Part shown: positions 41,700 through 55,500 of the stretch, one piece after another
How the letters are laid out: the number at the start of each line of letters is the position of its first letter
Position numbering within the stretch: position 1 is the first letter of the stretch
Source of the DNA: Porphyra umbilicalis
Taxonomy: Eukaryota; Rhodophyta; Bangiophyceae; Bangiales; Bangiaceae
Assembly (NCBI GenBank): GCA_002049455.2
Contig: KV918792.1
Location: 310,001 to 374,000 of the forward strand
Length of the DNA stretch: 64,000 bases
Direction: 5' to 3'
Notes under the pieces: model-generated
The model's database searches: none
The model's input: only the letters and a program-made list of their open reading frames with translations
Told to the model about the DNA's origin: nothing
Position numbers and translations under genes: made by a program

Positions 41700-44600
41700 C
41701 CCTGGGAACGGCCGCCGGCGATCATGGAGTTCACACCCGAAACCTTGCAATTCTTCGTTTTCAGGTATAAAAAGGACGCGCCAGTCCACCTCATCGAGGA
41801 TGACGTCGTCGGTACCGATACGGCCTACAATTAACCGCGTCACGTCGTTGCGGATGAGAAGGAAGCGAGGGCTTTCCTGATGGTTGGGCTGGGCGCCCGT
41901 GAAAAGCCCGATGTCGAAGTCAAGACGTGCAGCCGAGCTGAGGAGGGAATCACCGAGGAACAATCTTTGCCTCACACGCCGGACAAGACGCACCACGAGC
42001 CGGATGTTCACTGGGAAAGTGTGCCCGATGCGCTTCGCGGTGCCGTGGACGACCTCCTCGAAGAATACAACGCGTGATGGGCGGGGCAGCTCGGTGAGGT
42101 CGACGTCACCCCCTATTGAATCGAGGTGGCCTCTGGCGCTCATCAGAGGCGGGCCGAACCTGACCGGGCTATCCAAACCTCTCAGGGGGTCATTGCGAAG
42201 ATGGCACAACGGCAGCGGGACCTGTTGCTCATCGAGCTTTCGAGCGCAGAATGGGCCGTCCCCGTGGTCCTGGTTCCAAACGCCGACGGGACGATGCTAT
42301 TTTGCGTCGACTGCCGGCAACGCAACGAGGTTGCGGCACGGTTCATGTCTCCGTCGCCCTGCATGGACGACTGTATTGACTCCCTCGAGGAGGCAAAGGT
42401 GTACTCTACGCTCGACGCCAACTTGAGGTATGGGCAGATCCCCATGGCAGACAAAGACTGAGATGCGACGACCTTCGTCAGTCACGTGGGGGCCTACCGC
42501 TACATTAGTCTCTGTAATGGATGGTCGAACGTCCCGGCGCAGCTTCAATTAGCCATTAATATCATCCTCGTGGGACTCAGGTAGATTAGGTACCTGGTGT
42601 ACTTCGACGACATCATTGTATTCTCTCTGACGGCGGGAGAGCACGCCGTGCTCCTCAGGAAGGTTTTCGCGAAGCTTCGTGGCGCGAGCGTCTTCCTTAA
42701 GGCCGAGAAGCGGCACTTGTTCCAAGAGAAGATGGAGTATTTGCGCCTTATTGTGGGCCGGAGGCAGCTGAAGATGCAGGACAAAAAGGTCCTTGGGCTC
42801 CAGGAGGCGTCTTCCCCGCGATGCAAGAAGAATCTGCGCAGCTTCCTCGGGATGTGCAACATTCATCGAAGGTTTGTTCAGGAGTACGCTCAGGTGGCAT
42901 GGTCGCTGGCTGCGATGACGCGCTTCAAGAGGCCCGAAAGCTGGGGAACGCTATCGGACGAGGCGTTAGTGACGTTAGAGGATCTCAAAAGACTGCGAAC
43001 GGCGGCGCCCATTTTTGCCATTCCGCGGTGACACGGGGCTCAAAAATCAGACACCAACACCAGCGCGGGACGAGTCAGGGCGGTCATGCTGCAGGAGCAA
43101 CCCGCCCAATCCACTTGACCCGTGGGTCATTTGAGTAGCTCCCTTAACACGGCCAAGCTGAACGACAGCACGAGGGAGCAAGAGTACCTGACGGTGGTAT
43201 GGGCGTCCCTTCTTCTCCACCCCACACGCTTAAAGATGTGTACGGACCACGCGGCGTTCCAGAAAATGCTGCTCATGGACGGGGTCTGCGGGAGTCGAGC
43301 GTAGTGGCGGCTACATTTTGCGGCGTTGAAAGACGTTATACAGACGCAGCCGGATGCGTCACACCACGCGGCGAACGCAACGTTGCGCATCTCGACGCCC
43401 GCGGGGTACGGCGAATTGATACCTCATGAGATATCTGGTCTGATATCACCCTACTCATCGACTGCGTGGCTGACGTCGCCACAGCCAAAGGAAGGGCTCC
43501 TGCCTTCCGATACGCTCGCGGAGGTCCCTGAGCGGCAAGTGGAGGACGGACAGAGCAAAGAGGTTCGAGCGGCCATGGACCGCAGCGACAAGTCCTGGTT
43601 TCGCGAAATCCCCAACGGTTCCTTCTTTCACACGGTGCCAATAAGAGGAGCCGCGCAAGTCTTCGTGCCAGCCCACATATGCTACAGGGTGCTGGTGCAG
43701 GGGCAGTACTCGCAAGCCGGGCGACCAGGGATACTCGTGGATGCGGCGGTGGTTTTTTGGGAATGCAAGGAGGTCTACGTCTACGCCCTCGAGGTCAACT
43801 GCGTGCAGTGCGCGCCGTAGGTGCGCGAGGTACAACGTGTGGCACCACAGTCACACAGACCCCTCTCTGGGCGGTCGACCCGACCGTGGGACCGGTAGTC
43901 TCTTCAAAGATCCTGGAATTGCGCGTTCAGACGCGGGCACACAACTGGTGTGGGAAGCAAAGAAGACACGACTTAGCGTTGTGAGGCCCATCGCTTACTT
44001 GCCTTCCTCGAGGGAGACAGCAACGCCCTGCTGTCCCACTCATGTATACCCACCGGTGCCCGTCCCTCAACCCTCAGGGGGACTGCTGAATGGGCCAAAA
44101 CACGCGCCAGACGCGAGCCACGTCTCCCAGCGCGATTCGCGCAAGACCATATCAGAATACTCCAACAAAGTCCGCGAAGCGAGGGCACGATGCCCCAGGC
44201 ATATCAAACTTGAATCCTTGCAGCGAAACGACAGATACAAGAGAACGGGTCTCACTCCGAGAACCTCAATATGGTATTCCCGGGATTCACAAGTGGGTCA
44301 TTCCAACCATGAATCGATAACGCCAAGTAAATCTCGTAATCCACTGGAATTTGCTTACAGTAGCAAATGTTCGTAAGCATCCATCTCCGCCTCTCTTAGG
44401 CGAGTATCTGGTCTGAACCCCGCGGTAAGACGAGTCCGCCCCTGGACCATCGTACTGAATGGTGCACATCAACTATCACGGTCCGATGGCCGACGTGTGG
44501 CCATGCTGCCGCACGACGAACTACCTCAACACGTTTCCTCCGACAAAGCCTCTGAGGAATCCGTGTATGAACCTTCTCTGTCCCATCCCCCGACCCGCGG

Positions 44601-46100
44601 CGGGAATCGACCAGGTGTCGATTATCGTGAATAGCTTCTTTCAAGTGACGTGGGCAGTCCTTCGCCAGCGGATCAACGCGGAGACCATTGCTGCAGCTTT
44701 CTGGGATGCTGGGCGGCGGCCTACTGACCCCCGGCGACGTTAGTATCAGAAATTGCTAACCTGTAAGCAATGGTGGTTGCAGAGAGAAGAGAGGCACAGC
44801 CAACGTCACAGCGTAGAGGTGAAGTCAGATTGACTGTTCGACAAGCCACGATCTAACAATTGGCTGAGAGTTTCCGCCAGTAATCTTGCAAGCCTATCAA
44901 CGTATCTTGCAGGGGTCACACAGAGCCATTGCAACCCACTATGATACTTCCTGTGAACTTTGGGCCGCTTGCTCGGGCCTGAAGTGGGCAAGGAGAGGGC
45001 TGTGGGCGAAACCTGTGATTTTTCTTGAGATCAACAAATTCATTCAGATTTCTCGAGATCCTGATGTGCGTTTCAGGTGCGTACAGCTGCATAGCGAGAC
45101 TGTGTCAGCAACTCACATGATTTGAAGCCTTTGCATTGGTCGACGTATGCTGTTGAATGATTGCACCCACTCCTCTACAGCCAATGTTTTGGAGGTCCGC
45201 AAGAACCGTCCCCAGTTTCGCTCTGCGTTCTTCTAAGGGGTCCTTTTTCTTCTCGGGATCTCTGACAGGTACTCCATGATGTAAAACTCGCAGGCGAACG
45301 GCCAAATGTGACATTACAACCTGACCATCGTGAGGCAATGGCGGACGTACATCGAGGACAACCAAGACCGATGAGACGACCTCGTGCCGATTTTGATGAT
45401 GGCATTCAACAGTCGGCCGCAGCAGAGCTCCGGGGTGGTGTCTCGCGACCTTGTCACTCCAGAGGGGGTACGGAGCCTCTCCGTCGAGCGCTTGCTCGTT
45501 CGCCCGACACCCGATCAGACGGATGTCAGCCCATGAGCCGTACGCTAGGCCATCAGGGCGCGACTTCGTAACCTCATTCACGACGCACAGTGGTTCCTCA
45601 CGCTGTCACTGCGACGGTACAAGAGGAACAACGAAGCTCGCGAAAGGCCGAACAACGAGGATTTTCAGGCAGGAAGCTGGGTGCTTGTCGATAGTCACGT
45701 GCGGACGAAGTACTAGCTCGGGGCAAGCAAGGGCGAATTGTACAACGTGCTGTCTGGCAGGGAGCGCACGATGTCGTTTGAAATCGACTGTTACCCCAAG
45801 ATATTGAGCAGCAACTATGATCTGGCCGCGGAGGACCCGCTGAAGAGCCAGAAGACGCTCATGCAGAACCTATTGGCACCCCAAGACGTCATAGTGCTCG
45901 ATGAACAGCAGCTCATGGGCAAGGAGCTCGTCTGAAAGGTGTTCGTGTGATACAACATCGCCGACGACGGCACGGTATGCCTGCGGACTTTTTGGTCTGG
46001 CAATCACTTGGATGAGGACACGCTCGAGTGGGATATCTGTTTCGAACTAGAAAAAGTGCATCAGGATATGCGGCGTGTTTGCAAATAAGTCAAAGAAGCG
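41700..46100 (+). mobile_element. Ty3/gypsy-type LTR retrotransposon fossil
   Basis: Family shown by a reverse transcriptase (about 42.2-43.0 kb: EWAVPVVLVPNADG; SLEEAKVYSTLDANLRYGQI; FDDIIVFS; RSFLGMCNIHRRFVQEYAQV), an RNase H-like segment (43.1-43.4 kb: EQEYLTVVWASLL) and a downstream region (44.4-46.1 kb) in the place of integrase and a possible chromodomain-like tail (DEDTLEWDICFELEKV). The part before the RT resembles the pol linker. Heavily broken (at least ten interruptions) and probably old. No LTR pair was recognised; limits are approximate. Confidence 0.8.
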
Positions 46101-47440
46101 GTGTCGGTTGCCGACATCCTTGCCTGGGACAATATCCGCACTGGGACACTTGGGCTACACATTTGATGTCGTGGCAGTTTCTCGTTCAATGGCACGTGTT
46201 TCGGTGGGGGACACGTGGCGGAGGTGGCGACCATCACTGCCGCGTGGCGGGAACGTCGCCCTCCCTGCGTCCCTGGCGGCGGACCAAGTGGCTCGGGTAT
46301 CGTGGACGTGGTCGGAAGAGGCGGTTCATGATGGCTGACCCTTCCGAGCCTATGGAACCGCGGATGGCAAGGTCGGATCGGGATTCGGTTTCGCGGAAAA
46401 AGGGCACGTCCGGGCGCGGTCCGCAAACTCCCTGCGCGGAGTGCACTGGTCGTTGACGTGCCAACCGGCATCGTCGACGCTGCGAAATCCCCCAGATTAC
46501 GAGCTACCACCTTCAAGGCCTACTGCTTCGCTGCTTAACACTGCCCCGACGAGGGTCCCCCCCACATATGGCTGGGCGAACGGCTCGAGCGCTGCGCCAG
46601 CGTCTCCGATTTGTTGTCATTGCGGTCGCACTGGTGCTGCTGACGGCGGCCTGCGCCAGCGGCGGTCACAATGGTCTCTTGGAGGAGGTCCCCTAGGACA
46701 TCGCGGCGGCCCACGAGGTCAAGAAGCGTTTTCTTTTAGAGGGGCGGGACCTCGGCGTTTTCACGGGCCCAGAAGCCGAGAAAATATCCAAGGATCACCT
46801 CGTTTTGGCTCAAGCAGGTCATCAAGGTCCCCATGGAATAGCCGTGAAGCTTTCTGGGGTCGCAAGAAACAGCGCGAGCTACCTTTTGCGGGACGCGATC
46901 GGAGGGGATGTGGTTCAGCGTGTCGACAGCGGCGACGGGGACGTCACGTTGTACCACACGGTCTAAAAAGACGATGTGGCTACCTAACGAGGTACCCGTC
47001 GAGCGAACGATCGACGCTACAGGCGTCAGAGGACCGACGGCGGACGCTTTCTCGGCACCAGTCACCACGGATGAAGCAGGCGGCTCGGTCCTGCCCCTAG
47101 GATTGCCCGTGCTTCGCGCAGCCAAGACAACTTCGTTCCAATGACCGCCGGCGAGGCCGCAGCCACGCACCTTCAGGATATTCGCAGTGTACGGGAGGTC
47201 TTAGAGGAGAAAATCCACGGCGACCTTGGGACGCGATCTCTGTTCGCCTATTTCGCAACTGGCCCAAACCCACCCCTGGCCGTCAAAACGGTCAGTCCTG
47301 TGGGCGCAAGGACGGTAACGGCACGCCTTAGTCTTGGGGTGCTGGTTTGCGAGGTCGAGCAAGGCCTCGAGAATGGTGGTCGCCTCCGCGTCATGGCGCT
47401 CGGCGCGGGAGCAGATGTCGGCCCGCTCAAACTGCCGGAT
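46101..47440. other. unassigned GC-rich segment
   Basis: Short frames on both strands; one minus-strand run near 46.75-47.05 kb has normal composition (CDPRKLHGYSMGTLMTCLSQ; VILGYFLGFWARENAEVPPL) and may be another retroelement remnant, since it lies between two such fossils. No family can be named. Confidence 0.35.
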
Positions 47441-47449
47441 TCAGCCGTT

Positions 47450-47760
47450 CAGCCGTATGGGAAGAAGTCACAAGATCTGACGGTTGCAGAATGCCTCAGC
47501 GAAGACGACGGCTGCCAAAAGCGCTCACATTTTACGGAAGATGACGCACGGGATATGCCGCCCCGCGCGGAGGTCGTCCGCCGCGTACCCACGGACCCAC
47601 GGGAGTTCTGCCATGCATCCGAACGGGACTTCCACTCCGGACCACCACGCGGGAGTCGGCAGGTAGAAGCGCGATCTGGTCGCTGTTGCACAACTCTATT
47701 ACTCCGCCTGAAGCCAGCTTACTAGGTGGCCGGTCAGCCCAACACTGTGGTCGCGGGCCG
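47450..47760 (-). mobile_element. fragment of an LTR-element related to the one at 51.9-55.8 kb
   Basis: Read on the minus strand this piece matches 55.42-55.65 kb on the plus strand along ~230 bp (by eye about three quarters identical), including the shared words SRxYLxTxAWWSGVE and ADDLRAGRHIP / ANDLHAGGRTP. It is an inverted, broken copy of the same retroelement family. The minus-strand sequence up to ~48.1 kb (KKALLDGEELLAHATYQGIV) may belong to it. Confidence 0.55.
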
Positions 47761-50700
47761 TGGTCAGCTACTCCGTTGTACAGCCCTCCGAGGGGGACAT
47801 CTCGATGAACGGCGGGGGTGTTAAGATGTAGTGAGTGGTCGGCGCCTATGGCGGGTCCGCGGGGGCGACGTCCGTATACTCGAGATGCGACCGGCGGTAG
47901 CCTACCTCGTGGCTGCACCGCACCTCGGAGATCGACATGGCTTGGTCTCTCAGGTAGGCACGAGGACTTGAAGCATCGTGAATGTCTTTTGGGCGAACAG
48001 GCCTGTGGGGCGCACCGGGACGATGCCCTGGTACGTCGCGTGTGCCAGCAGTTCCTCCCCGTCAAGAAGCGCCTTCTTGCACCCCCACGCCGGTGCCCAT
48101 GTCGACGGACCGGTCATGACAGGCAGGGATCCCACAGCGGTGAAGTACCTCATGTTCTTGCTGGCCATCGCGCAGGACGACGCGGTCGCGGACGCCCCAG
48201 AGGTTCGGCGGCCGCCGGTCCACGAACGGGTGATGCAGTGGAATGACCGCCGGGAGGGTCTGGTGCAAGCCCTCTGAGGGCCAACAGAAGCCAGAAGCGA
48301 CAGGCGCCAAGCGGGGGGCGTATGAACGGCACGTCGTGGGGCGCGAGGAGGACAGAGGCGGCGAAAAATGCGTCGCAGCAAGCGCGAAAGGATTACATCG
48401 CAGTTTCGTGGTGAGGAGTCGTGGAGTCGCGCGTGGTGGAGGAGTGAGAACGAAAGGTGCGTGCGAGCCCACGGGGCGGGTTGGGTCCGCTGTGCGTCGC
48501 GGATCGGTCCAGCTTGTGTGGGGGCCGCGGGACACTGGCGCGGGCCGTGCGCCACGCCACGCGGGCGCGAAGTAGACCAGATCTGGCCTGCGAACCAACC
48601 GTGAAAACCCCTGTGCGGCGAGGGTCCGGGGGTGGTCGGGGGGTGGCGGTAATGTCCGGCACCCTCCCCAGGCGCTGGGCCGGACCCCCTCCCTCACGCT
48701 CGTCGCGGGACTCTAGGGGACGCCACGTCACGCAATGAGGGGAGTGTGGGGCGGTCCGGGGTTCCGCGGCTGGCCGAAGTATGGCCCCACAGCTCTGTAT
48801 AGTACAATTCTTGGGCCATTCAAAATATCCCGATCCTGGCCAGCGAAAGAACGACCTGTCAGAGTCACATGGAGATCGGATCATATCGGGGGCGGTGTTC
48901 TTCCCCTGAGTTCTTCTCAGTCCCCCTACTACTTGTTCAACTTTCGCTTTGGAGAAATGTATCGGTTAAGTTCCTTTGGGGCGGCATCGATAACTATTCT
49001 CAATGGGGCTTCGACGTGTCCTTGAGAACGCCATCGAGAATTGGTTTCGATCGATCTTCGGAAGACCCTTGCGTCCTGTACGCCGAGCACGCCGGATCAC
49101 AAGCTTCAGTGCCATGATTCTTTGCTCAACGGTCGCTAAAAGACGCTTGTCCAGTAGAGTGAGTGTTCTGTGAATGAATCGAACACGGTATCTATTCGAC
49201 CAGCGTGATTCTATTCTGTTTTTACGATCTGTTGAGAATAATTCCAATTGCGCCGACGCAGGGCCTTCCCCAACGGCACGCCAGCACCCGACCGAGACAC
49301 GCCCTCCAGCTAACGTTGCCGGTGTCCCGCCATGGAGCAGATATACTCCCTCGGCCGCTCTTCGCCGTGGTCTGCAATAACCTCCGGGCGCTTTCTCGCC
49401 CCAGCTACGCCGGCGGCGGGTTGCCAGACGATACGGCAGCAGCGGTTGGGTTGCCGATGCCGCTACGCCGCCTGGCGCCCTGTTTGCTTAAGACATCGGC
49501 CTGTCAAGACCCTCGACCGCTCGATACGCTCCCCGCGACGACGGCCTGCGAGCCTATCGACGACGGCGACTGCAGCAGACGAGGGCCAGCGCGGCTGCCG
49601 ACAAGGGGGCAGACGCGCCACTGCCGCCGTCCGCCGGACCGAACTGGTGCCACGACCGGTAGCGGGCAAGCACACTTACCGTTCCACCTCTCTTCGTTTT
49701 CACGGCGAGCGTGTGGGTGTTAAAACGCAATGCCGCCGCCCGGCGAGGGTCGCACCTCGACCGCTCTCCCGCTGCGCGGATCACTCGCATATCGGATAGA
49801 CGAAAGTCTTTGAGGGCGCGCGCCCACGCGAATGACGCCGTGGTCGGCGACGGCGTGCCCCGCCTAGAAGGGGGCTTGGCAACCCGCCGACGCACCCTCC
49901 CGGGGGGAGAAGGGGAACCTCATCCCGCCCGAATTGTCCGCCGCCGCCGACGCCGACGGTGGCGGCCACTCGGGTGACGCCGGTTTGGGTGGTGGCGGAC
50001 ACCTCGCCCCAGGGGCAGAACCCCCATTTATCAATTTTGCCCGACAAGACGCTCAAGAAGAGAAGGAACTGTCTGCTGCAATGTAAAACTGCGCCCTGCT
50101 TGCGGCCATCCTCTCGCAAGCGATTCTCAGACACATCAGTCAAGAAGATTCTCAATTGCGGCCTCGTCCGTTTCCTTGTAACGAAAAGCAGAGAACTCGA
50201 GCAGGTGAGCTCTTAGTGATTGACGCACCCTGCCGATCACACTCACTGCGAGATTCAGCTTCATTTCCGTCTGCAACAGGCAGCATGTCTGTCGGAGACC
50301 ATATTCGAAGTGTTTAGAAGCTGAACCAAATCATTCGCGGAAGAGACCGCGCATAGTGCGCAATGAAACAGCGCCCGAGTCTTGTCGAAGTGCACTGTGC
50401 CGAAAAAACGCACGTGTTGTAAGTTTCTTGTCATAGGTTGTTCTTCATCGGTCGATGCATTACGGGGGAGACTTGCATGCACCCAAAAACGTCCATAGAA
50501 TTCCCATATCGATAACGGATGCAGCTTGATGCATGCTCGATGCATGCTCGATGCGATTTCCTGCCGGGCCGATGATGCCGGATGTATTTAAATAGAAAAA
50601 CAATCTCCGGATTCTGACCCCTCAACGTGCATCCAAAGGCTGGCAACGGGGTGAAGAGTGGAGTTCCTTCAAGGCGCCCAGGGTATGCTGTAAACCAGTG

Positions 50701-51861
50701 TCGAACTCGCAAGTCAAACCACCGGGAGAGAAGGGCGTGCGAGCGGCCGGAATAGCCTCATGCAGCAGCCACTCATCGCCCGCGCTCTCCCGCGGCCACC
50801 AGTGCTTGACTAGACGCGCGCTTTTCAGTGCCGCACGGATCTGCACTTGCTCTCGGTAAATAAATTGTGTTTGTCACCTGCGCCTGCCTAGGTTGACGTT
50901 ACCTATCGAAATACCCAGGGACGCGCCCTGCGCCCTCCGCCGCCGCCGCCGCCTCTGCCCACGCCTCTGGCCTACGCCGCTGCCGACGCCGGCGTCCTCG
51001 CGGCGCCGCCGCTCCCCCTGCTGTCCGCCGTTGACGCCGCCTGTCGCCGCCCCAGGTGCCGTCCGCCGCTCCCGTCGCTGGCCGCTGCCCCCGCCGCTGC
51101 CGCCCGCTCTTGGTTCCGTAGTCAGGCAGCCGCCCCCCTTCCCACTGCAGCCCGGTCGCTCTCCCCCCACGGCAGCTTCCTGCGTCCTGGTGTCGCTGTC
51201 CTCCGCCAATACTTTCCCCCCCTGGCTCCAGTCGCTGCTTGGCCGCTGGTGCTTCCGTAATGCCCCCTTCCCGACGCTGCAACTTCCCGACCGCCGCCTC
51301 TCTGTCAATCTGACTGCTGCGACCTTCCAGCTGTTGCCGCTGGATCAAACCATTACTATTCTGGCGGCCACCACTCCGTAATCTTCGTCGTCGGCGGCCA
51401 CCCCGCCCAACCTGCAGTCGCTGCCGTGCCGCCGCCGGGGCCTCGCTTCTCCTGATGCCTGTGCCCGCCGCCCTCCCTGCTGCCGCTGTCTTTCCGCTGT
51501 TGTTGTGCATGTCTTTCAGCATCATTTACTGACTGGTAGCCGTGCACTGTGCCACTCGCGTCGCTTCGCTGCCCGTGACTGGCGCTTGCTGTCCCTCGCT
51601 GCGTGATGTACTTCTATTGCTCGCTCGCTGCTGCTGCTCCTACTGATTGCGAGCTGCAATGGGGGTGTGATGCTTATGTCTCTGCCATGCGATCTGGGAG
51701 GTGGCGGGGCCGACTTTCAAAGGGAGGGAGGCAGGCCGAGGGCTGGGGGAGCTTCAGATGCTGATGTACGCTTGAGCCATGTTGGGACGAAGAAATGAAC
51801 ACGATGGAGTTTGCTGTTCGCTCAACCACATGTACTACCATGAAAAGCGCGTGTGACGGTC
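47761..51861. other. long gene-poor segment
   Basis: 47.8-48.75 and 49.25-49.97 kb are GC-rich with overlapping low-value frames. 48.75-49.25 and 50.0-50.9 kb are AT-richer without ORFs of note; a small GCATGCTCGAT repeat lies at 50,531-50,552. 50.9-51.4 kb is a Pro/Arg-coding CCG/CTG-rich tract with open frames on both strands. No gene could be supported. Confidence 0.45.
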
Positions 51862-52545
51862 CGTTACATGTCCCCCACACTCGGGGAACCAGATTCCCCG
51901 GAGATTTGCCTCGCTACCGCATATATCAAATTGTTCCGTTGGCGACCCACTTCTGATCACCTCGTTGCTCACCAACCACAACCGCAATCCCAATACTTCC
52001 CTGGGATTCGTCACCCCGGCCGAGCGGGCCCCTACTTAAGGGCCTTATTTTGTGTAAACCCGACTTGGATTACCGACTTAGGTTACTCCGCGCCCCTGAT
52101 CCCGGGGCGCCGTAAAGGTGTCACAAAGCACCCTTCTCCCGCCATTACTCGAGGCGGTATTCGAAGCTTCGGCCGTCCTCCGGGTCATGGGCCCAGTGGG
52201 CCATGAGGGGTGGGTTTGCCGAGTGTCCTTTGAGGGTGTCTGAGGACGGTTTTCCGAGGGTTCTTTGAAGGTGTCTGAGGAGGGTCTTCGGATGGGCCAA
52301 GGGTAACGGACGGGATATGAGGACAAGGCATGAGTTTCGCCTCGAGGCCTTCGGCGCGGGGAAGTAAACTTCCGGTCACACAACTCGTGGTTGTCGCTCG
52401 GGGCGCCCTCCCACGGTCGACGCCGTGCGTGTGTGCACTTCGGGGTTTTCTTCCAGGGCGGGAATTCCGCGACAGGACTACCCGGCGACACGGTTTGGCT
52501 GGCCCTCCCCCCAACTAGGAAGGGTGGGCTGAGCGTGTTGTAACA
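51862..52545 (+). repeat. 5' LTR of the 51.9-kb element
   Basis: 684 bp bounded by imperfect inverted ends, CGTTACA (51862) and TGTAACA (ending 52545). The sequence directly downstream, TTTGGTGCGGCAGCACGGG, has the TGG start expected of a tRNA primer-binding site. The matching 3' LTR is absent from the window. Confidence 0.6.
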
Positions 52546-55500
52546 TTTGGTGCGGCAGCACGGGAGGAAGGCAACTCAACGTTCCTCGGGGTGGTGGCGG
52601 TGCGCCAACCCGCTTCAGGGGGAACCTAGTTGGTCCGCCTCCCCTTGGTGCCTAGCGCTGCGGGCGGCGCCCCGCAACGCCAGGTTTGGCTGAGTCCGGC
52701 CGGGTCGATGGCCAATGAGGGGGGGAATGGAGACCCCCCTCGTGTCAAGGTGCCTGGTGCCGGGGCGGATGGGACTTTCCCCCCCGGAGGCGGATCGTCG
52801 GTTGACTATCGCCACACCAGTGCAGGCACCACGGATGCGGGTGTCCGCGGGCAGCAGACTTTGCTGCAGCCTTTGCCCCCCGGCCTCGCACCGACTGGGA
52901 CTCGCCCCCCGGCAGACGCCCCCTGGGGGAGTTCTCATGCCGAGGCGGTCCTGTCGGTTGCTGGCACTCATTTCGGCGAAGGACGGCTGCCTGACATTAC
53001 CACGTGGGGCGGTGGGTCAGTGCCACCACCTGCACGGGAACCTGCGGGTGGGAGCTCCAGTCGTTCTCCTCCAGGTTCACGGAGGGCCAAGGGTGCCCTG
53101 GCGCTTGAGCACAGCGCCGGAGCCCACGGTATCGGTCCGCCGGCCCTCGGGCCCTGTGGGAGATCCCCTCTCGGTGCTTGAAGAGGGGGGGCGATGCCAG
53201 TCTCAGAGCGGGAGCCTGCGGGTGGGAGCTCTAGTCGTGCTCCCCCCGGCTCATGGAGTGCCAGGGATGGCCAGGGTCTCCAGTGGCGAGACGCCGTGGC
53301 CAAGGTCGTTCGGTTTGAAGTCACCCGGTCGCTAGTTCTGATGTTGAGGGGCTTGACGCCAAGGCCCGCTGAGCGGCAGGGCCGAGCCCGACCTTCTGCT
53401 CTTCGGCGCCAACGCGACAACTCGTCGTCGTCGTCGACCACTGGCATCTCCAGCATGGGGGACGAGTCAGCTGTTGCGGCGCTACTTGGTGCGTTGCGCG
53501 CACACCCGCGCCGTCAACGGTGAGGGAGGGCGCTCAGGGTGTTGACCTGAGGGCCAAACCGACTCCTGACTCGGCGGGGGGTAAGAAAGGCGGGGGAGCG
53601 GCGCGAGACTTATCCCGGGGTATTGACCCGGGGTTCCTGACGCAACTCTCCTCCGCGACCGGTCCGGAGGCCGAGGGGTGGCCGACTCAAGCCACCCGGT
53701 CACCTCCAACTCGGGTGGTGCCGCACAAGATTGTGGTAAACCACCCGTACCACCGGATGTTGTTCGATTGTAAAACCTACGCGCTAGACCACAAGGCGGT
53801 TGTCTACACGCGGCGCCATGCCTATACTTTGGGCCGGCGCAAGAAGGAGGTGGCTCTGTCCTTCGGGGTACACGACGAGTGGGACGGCTCCCCCCCGGCC
53901 AAGGTCCTCCAGTTCTTGCACAAGTTCGCCAAGGCCTGTGACGCCAACGACATCTCCGAAGGCGAAGCCTTCTACATCCTTCAAGACTTCACGAAGGAAC
54001 CTCTCACGTCAGAGGTGATGATGGTTATGCCAACTCGCCGGGCGGGGAACCCCGGCGAGGTCACTTCTCACCTAAAGCTCATCAACTGGATGATCCGGCG
54101 TCACGTCGACGAGGCCTCAGTGGCTACTGTAGTCGACACCCTTAACGTTGCGGTCTAACGGGATGACGAGGACGACTTGTCCTTCGCCGAGCGAGTCCGC
54201 CGCCGCAACACCGAGTGCGGGTTCATGTACGGCGAGGGCGCCCTAAAAATGCGCTTTTTGAAACGGGTCCACCAAGCGGCGCACGCCACTGTGCGCGAGC
54301 GAAACACATCCGGCATTACTATGGCGGAGCTAGCTCGCGTCGATCAGACTACGGGCGACGAAAACCGGCGGCTACGACTTGAGTAGCTCAAGGAGAGGAC
54401 AAAGGAGCGAGAAGCGGTTACGAAAAAGGCCCGGCTCCGGCGGCAAGCCCGTGCGGCCGCCCTTCTTCGGTTCACCGGGGGAACGCGGGGTTACCAACAT
54501 TGGGACGCCCCTGTCCGGACCGTCGGGGCCGTGGGTGTCCCGACTCCGGGCTTCCGGTACGATGGGTCCCGACCCAAAGCCCCGGGCCGCTCGCCTCCAG
54601 GGGGCGGCGAAAACCCGCGCTACCGATCCCGACCGAGGGAGGAGCCTTCCCGACCCGAACCCTGGGCGAAAGAATACCCTTGCTGGCATTGTGGCAAGGT
54701 GGGTCATTGGGCCGAGGAGTGCCCCGACTTGGACGCACGCCTGCGCGACCGACTGGCCATAGCCAGTCGGTGGTCCCCTTTCCTGACATCCTCGGGCTCC
54801 CGTGATACCTAGCCAGCGGGCCGGCGAGTAGCCGCTGCCACTCCCAACAAGGATTCCAGCTCAAGCGGCTAGGAGTCGACGCCGCTTGAGAAGCGGGAAC
54901 CGCAGACCGAGCCCGAGTGCGGACCCCCCACCTCCTCTGAGTCCGAGGAGGGAAACGAGTCACCACCGGTGTTGGGCCCTCCCCGCGGCAACCGGTGGAC
55001 CCAACCCGGGACGTGGATGGGATGCCAATACGCATCCAATCCCGACCCAAGGGGATCCGCGCTCGGAATGCGCCCCTCCCGAAGAGGGTAGGCGGCCAGA
55101 ATGTGGTGGCCATCCTGACAGGGTCCAACTACCAGGTGGCCAGTCGCGTCTGGCTAGACGCGGGGCGTGAATTCGCCCTCCGCGTCATTGTCGGCACGGG
55201 GTTGTGCGTCTTCCTAGTACGGGAAGCGCTTCTCCCCCCGGAGATGGAGTCGTTTTTACGTCGGCTTCATGGACGACGCTCCCGCGGACACGCCGTTCGT
55301 GCCGCCCTTCCCCGACATCTTGATGTCTCCCCCGCTCATTGGGGCGTCCGAATAGGAAGGACCCACGACGGTCCAGTCAACGACACTCTGCAACCACTTC
55401 CGGGTCGGGCTCACCGGCCACCTCGTGGTCTGGCATCAAGCGGGGTTCTTGAGTTGTGACGCGGCGACCGACTCGCGCTTGTACCTGTCGACTTCCGCGT

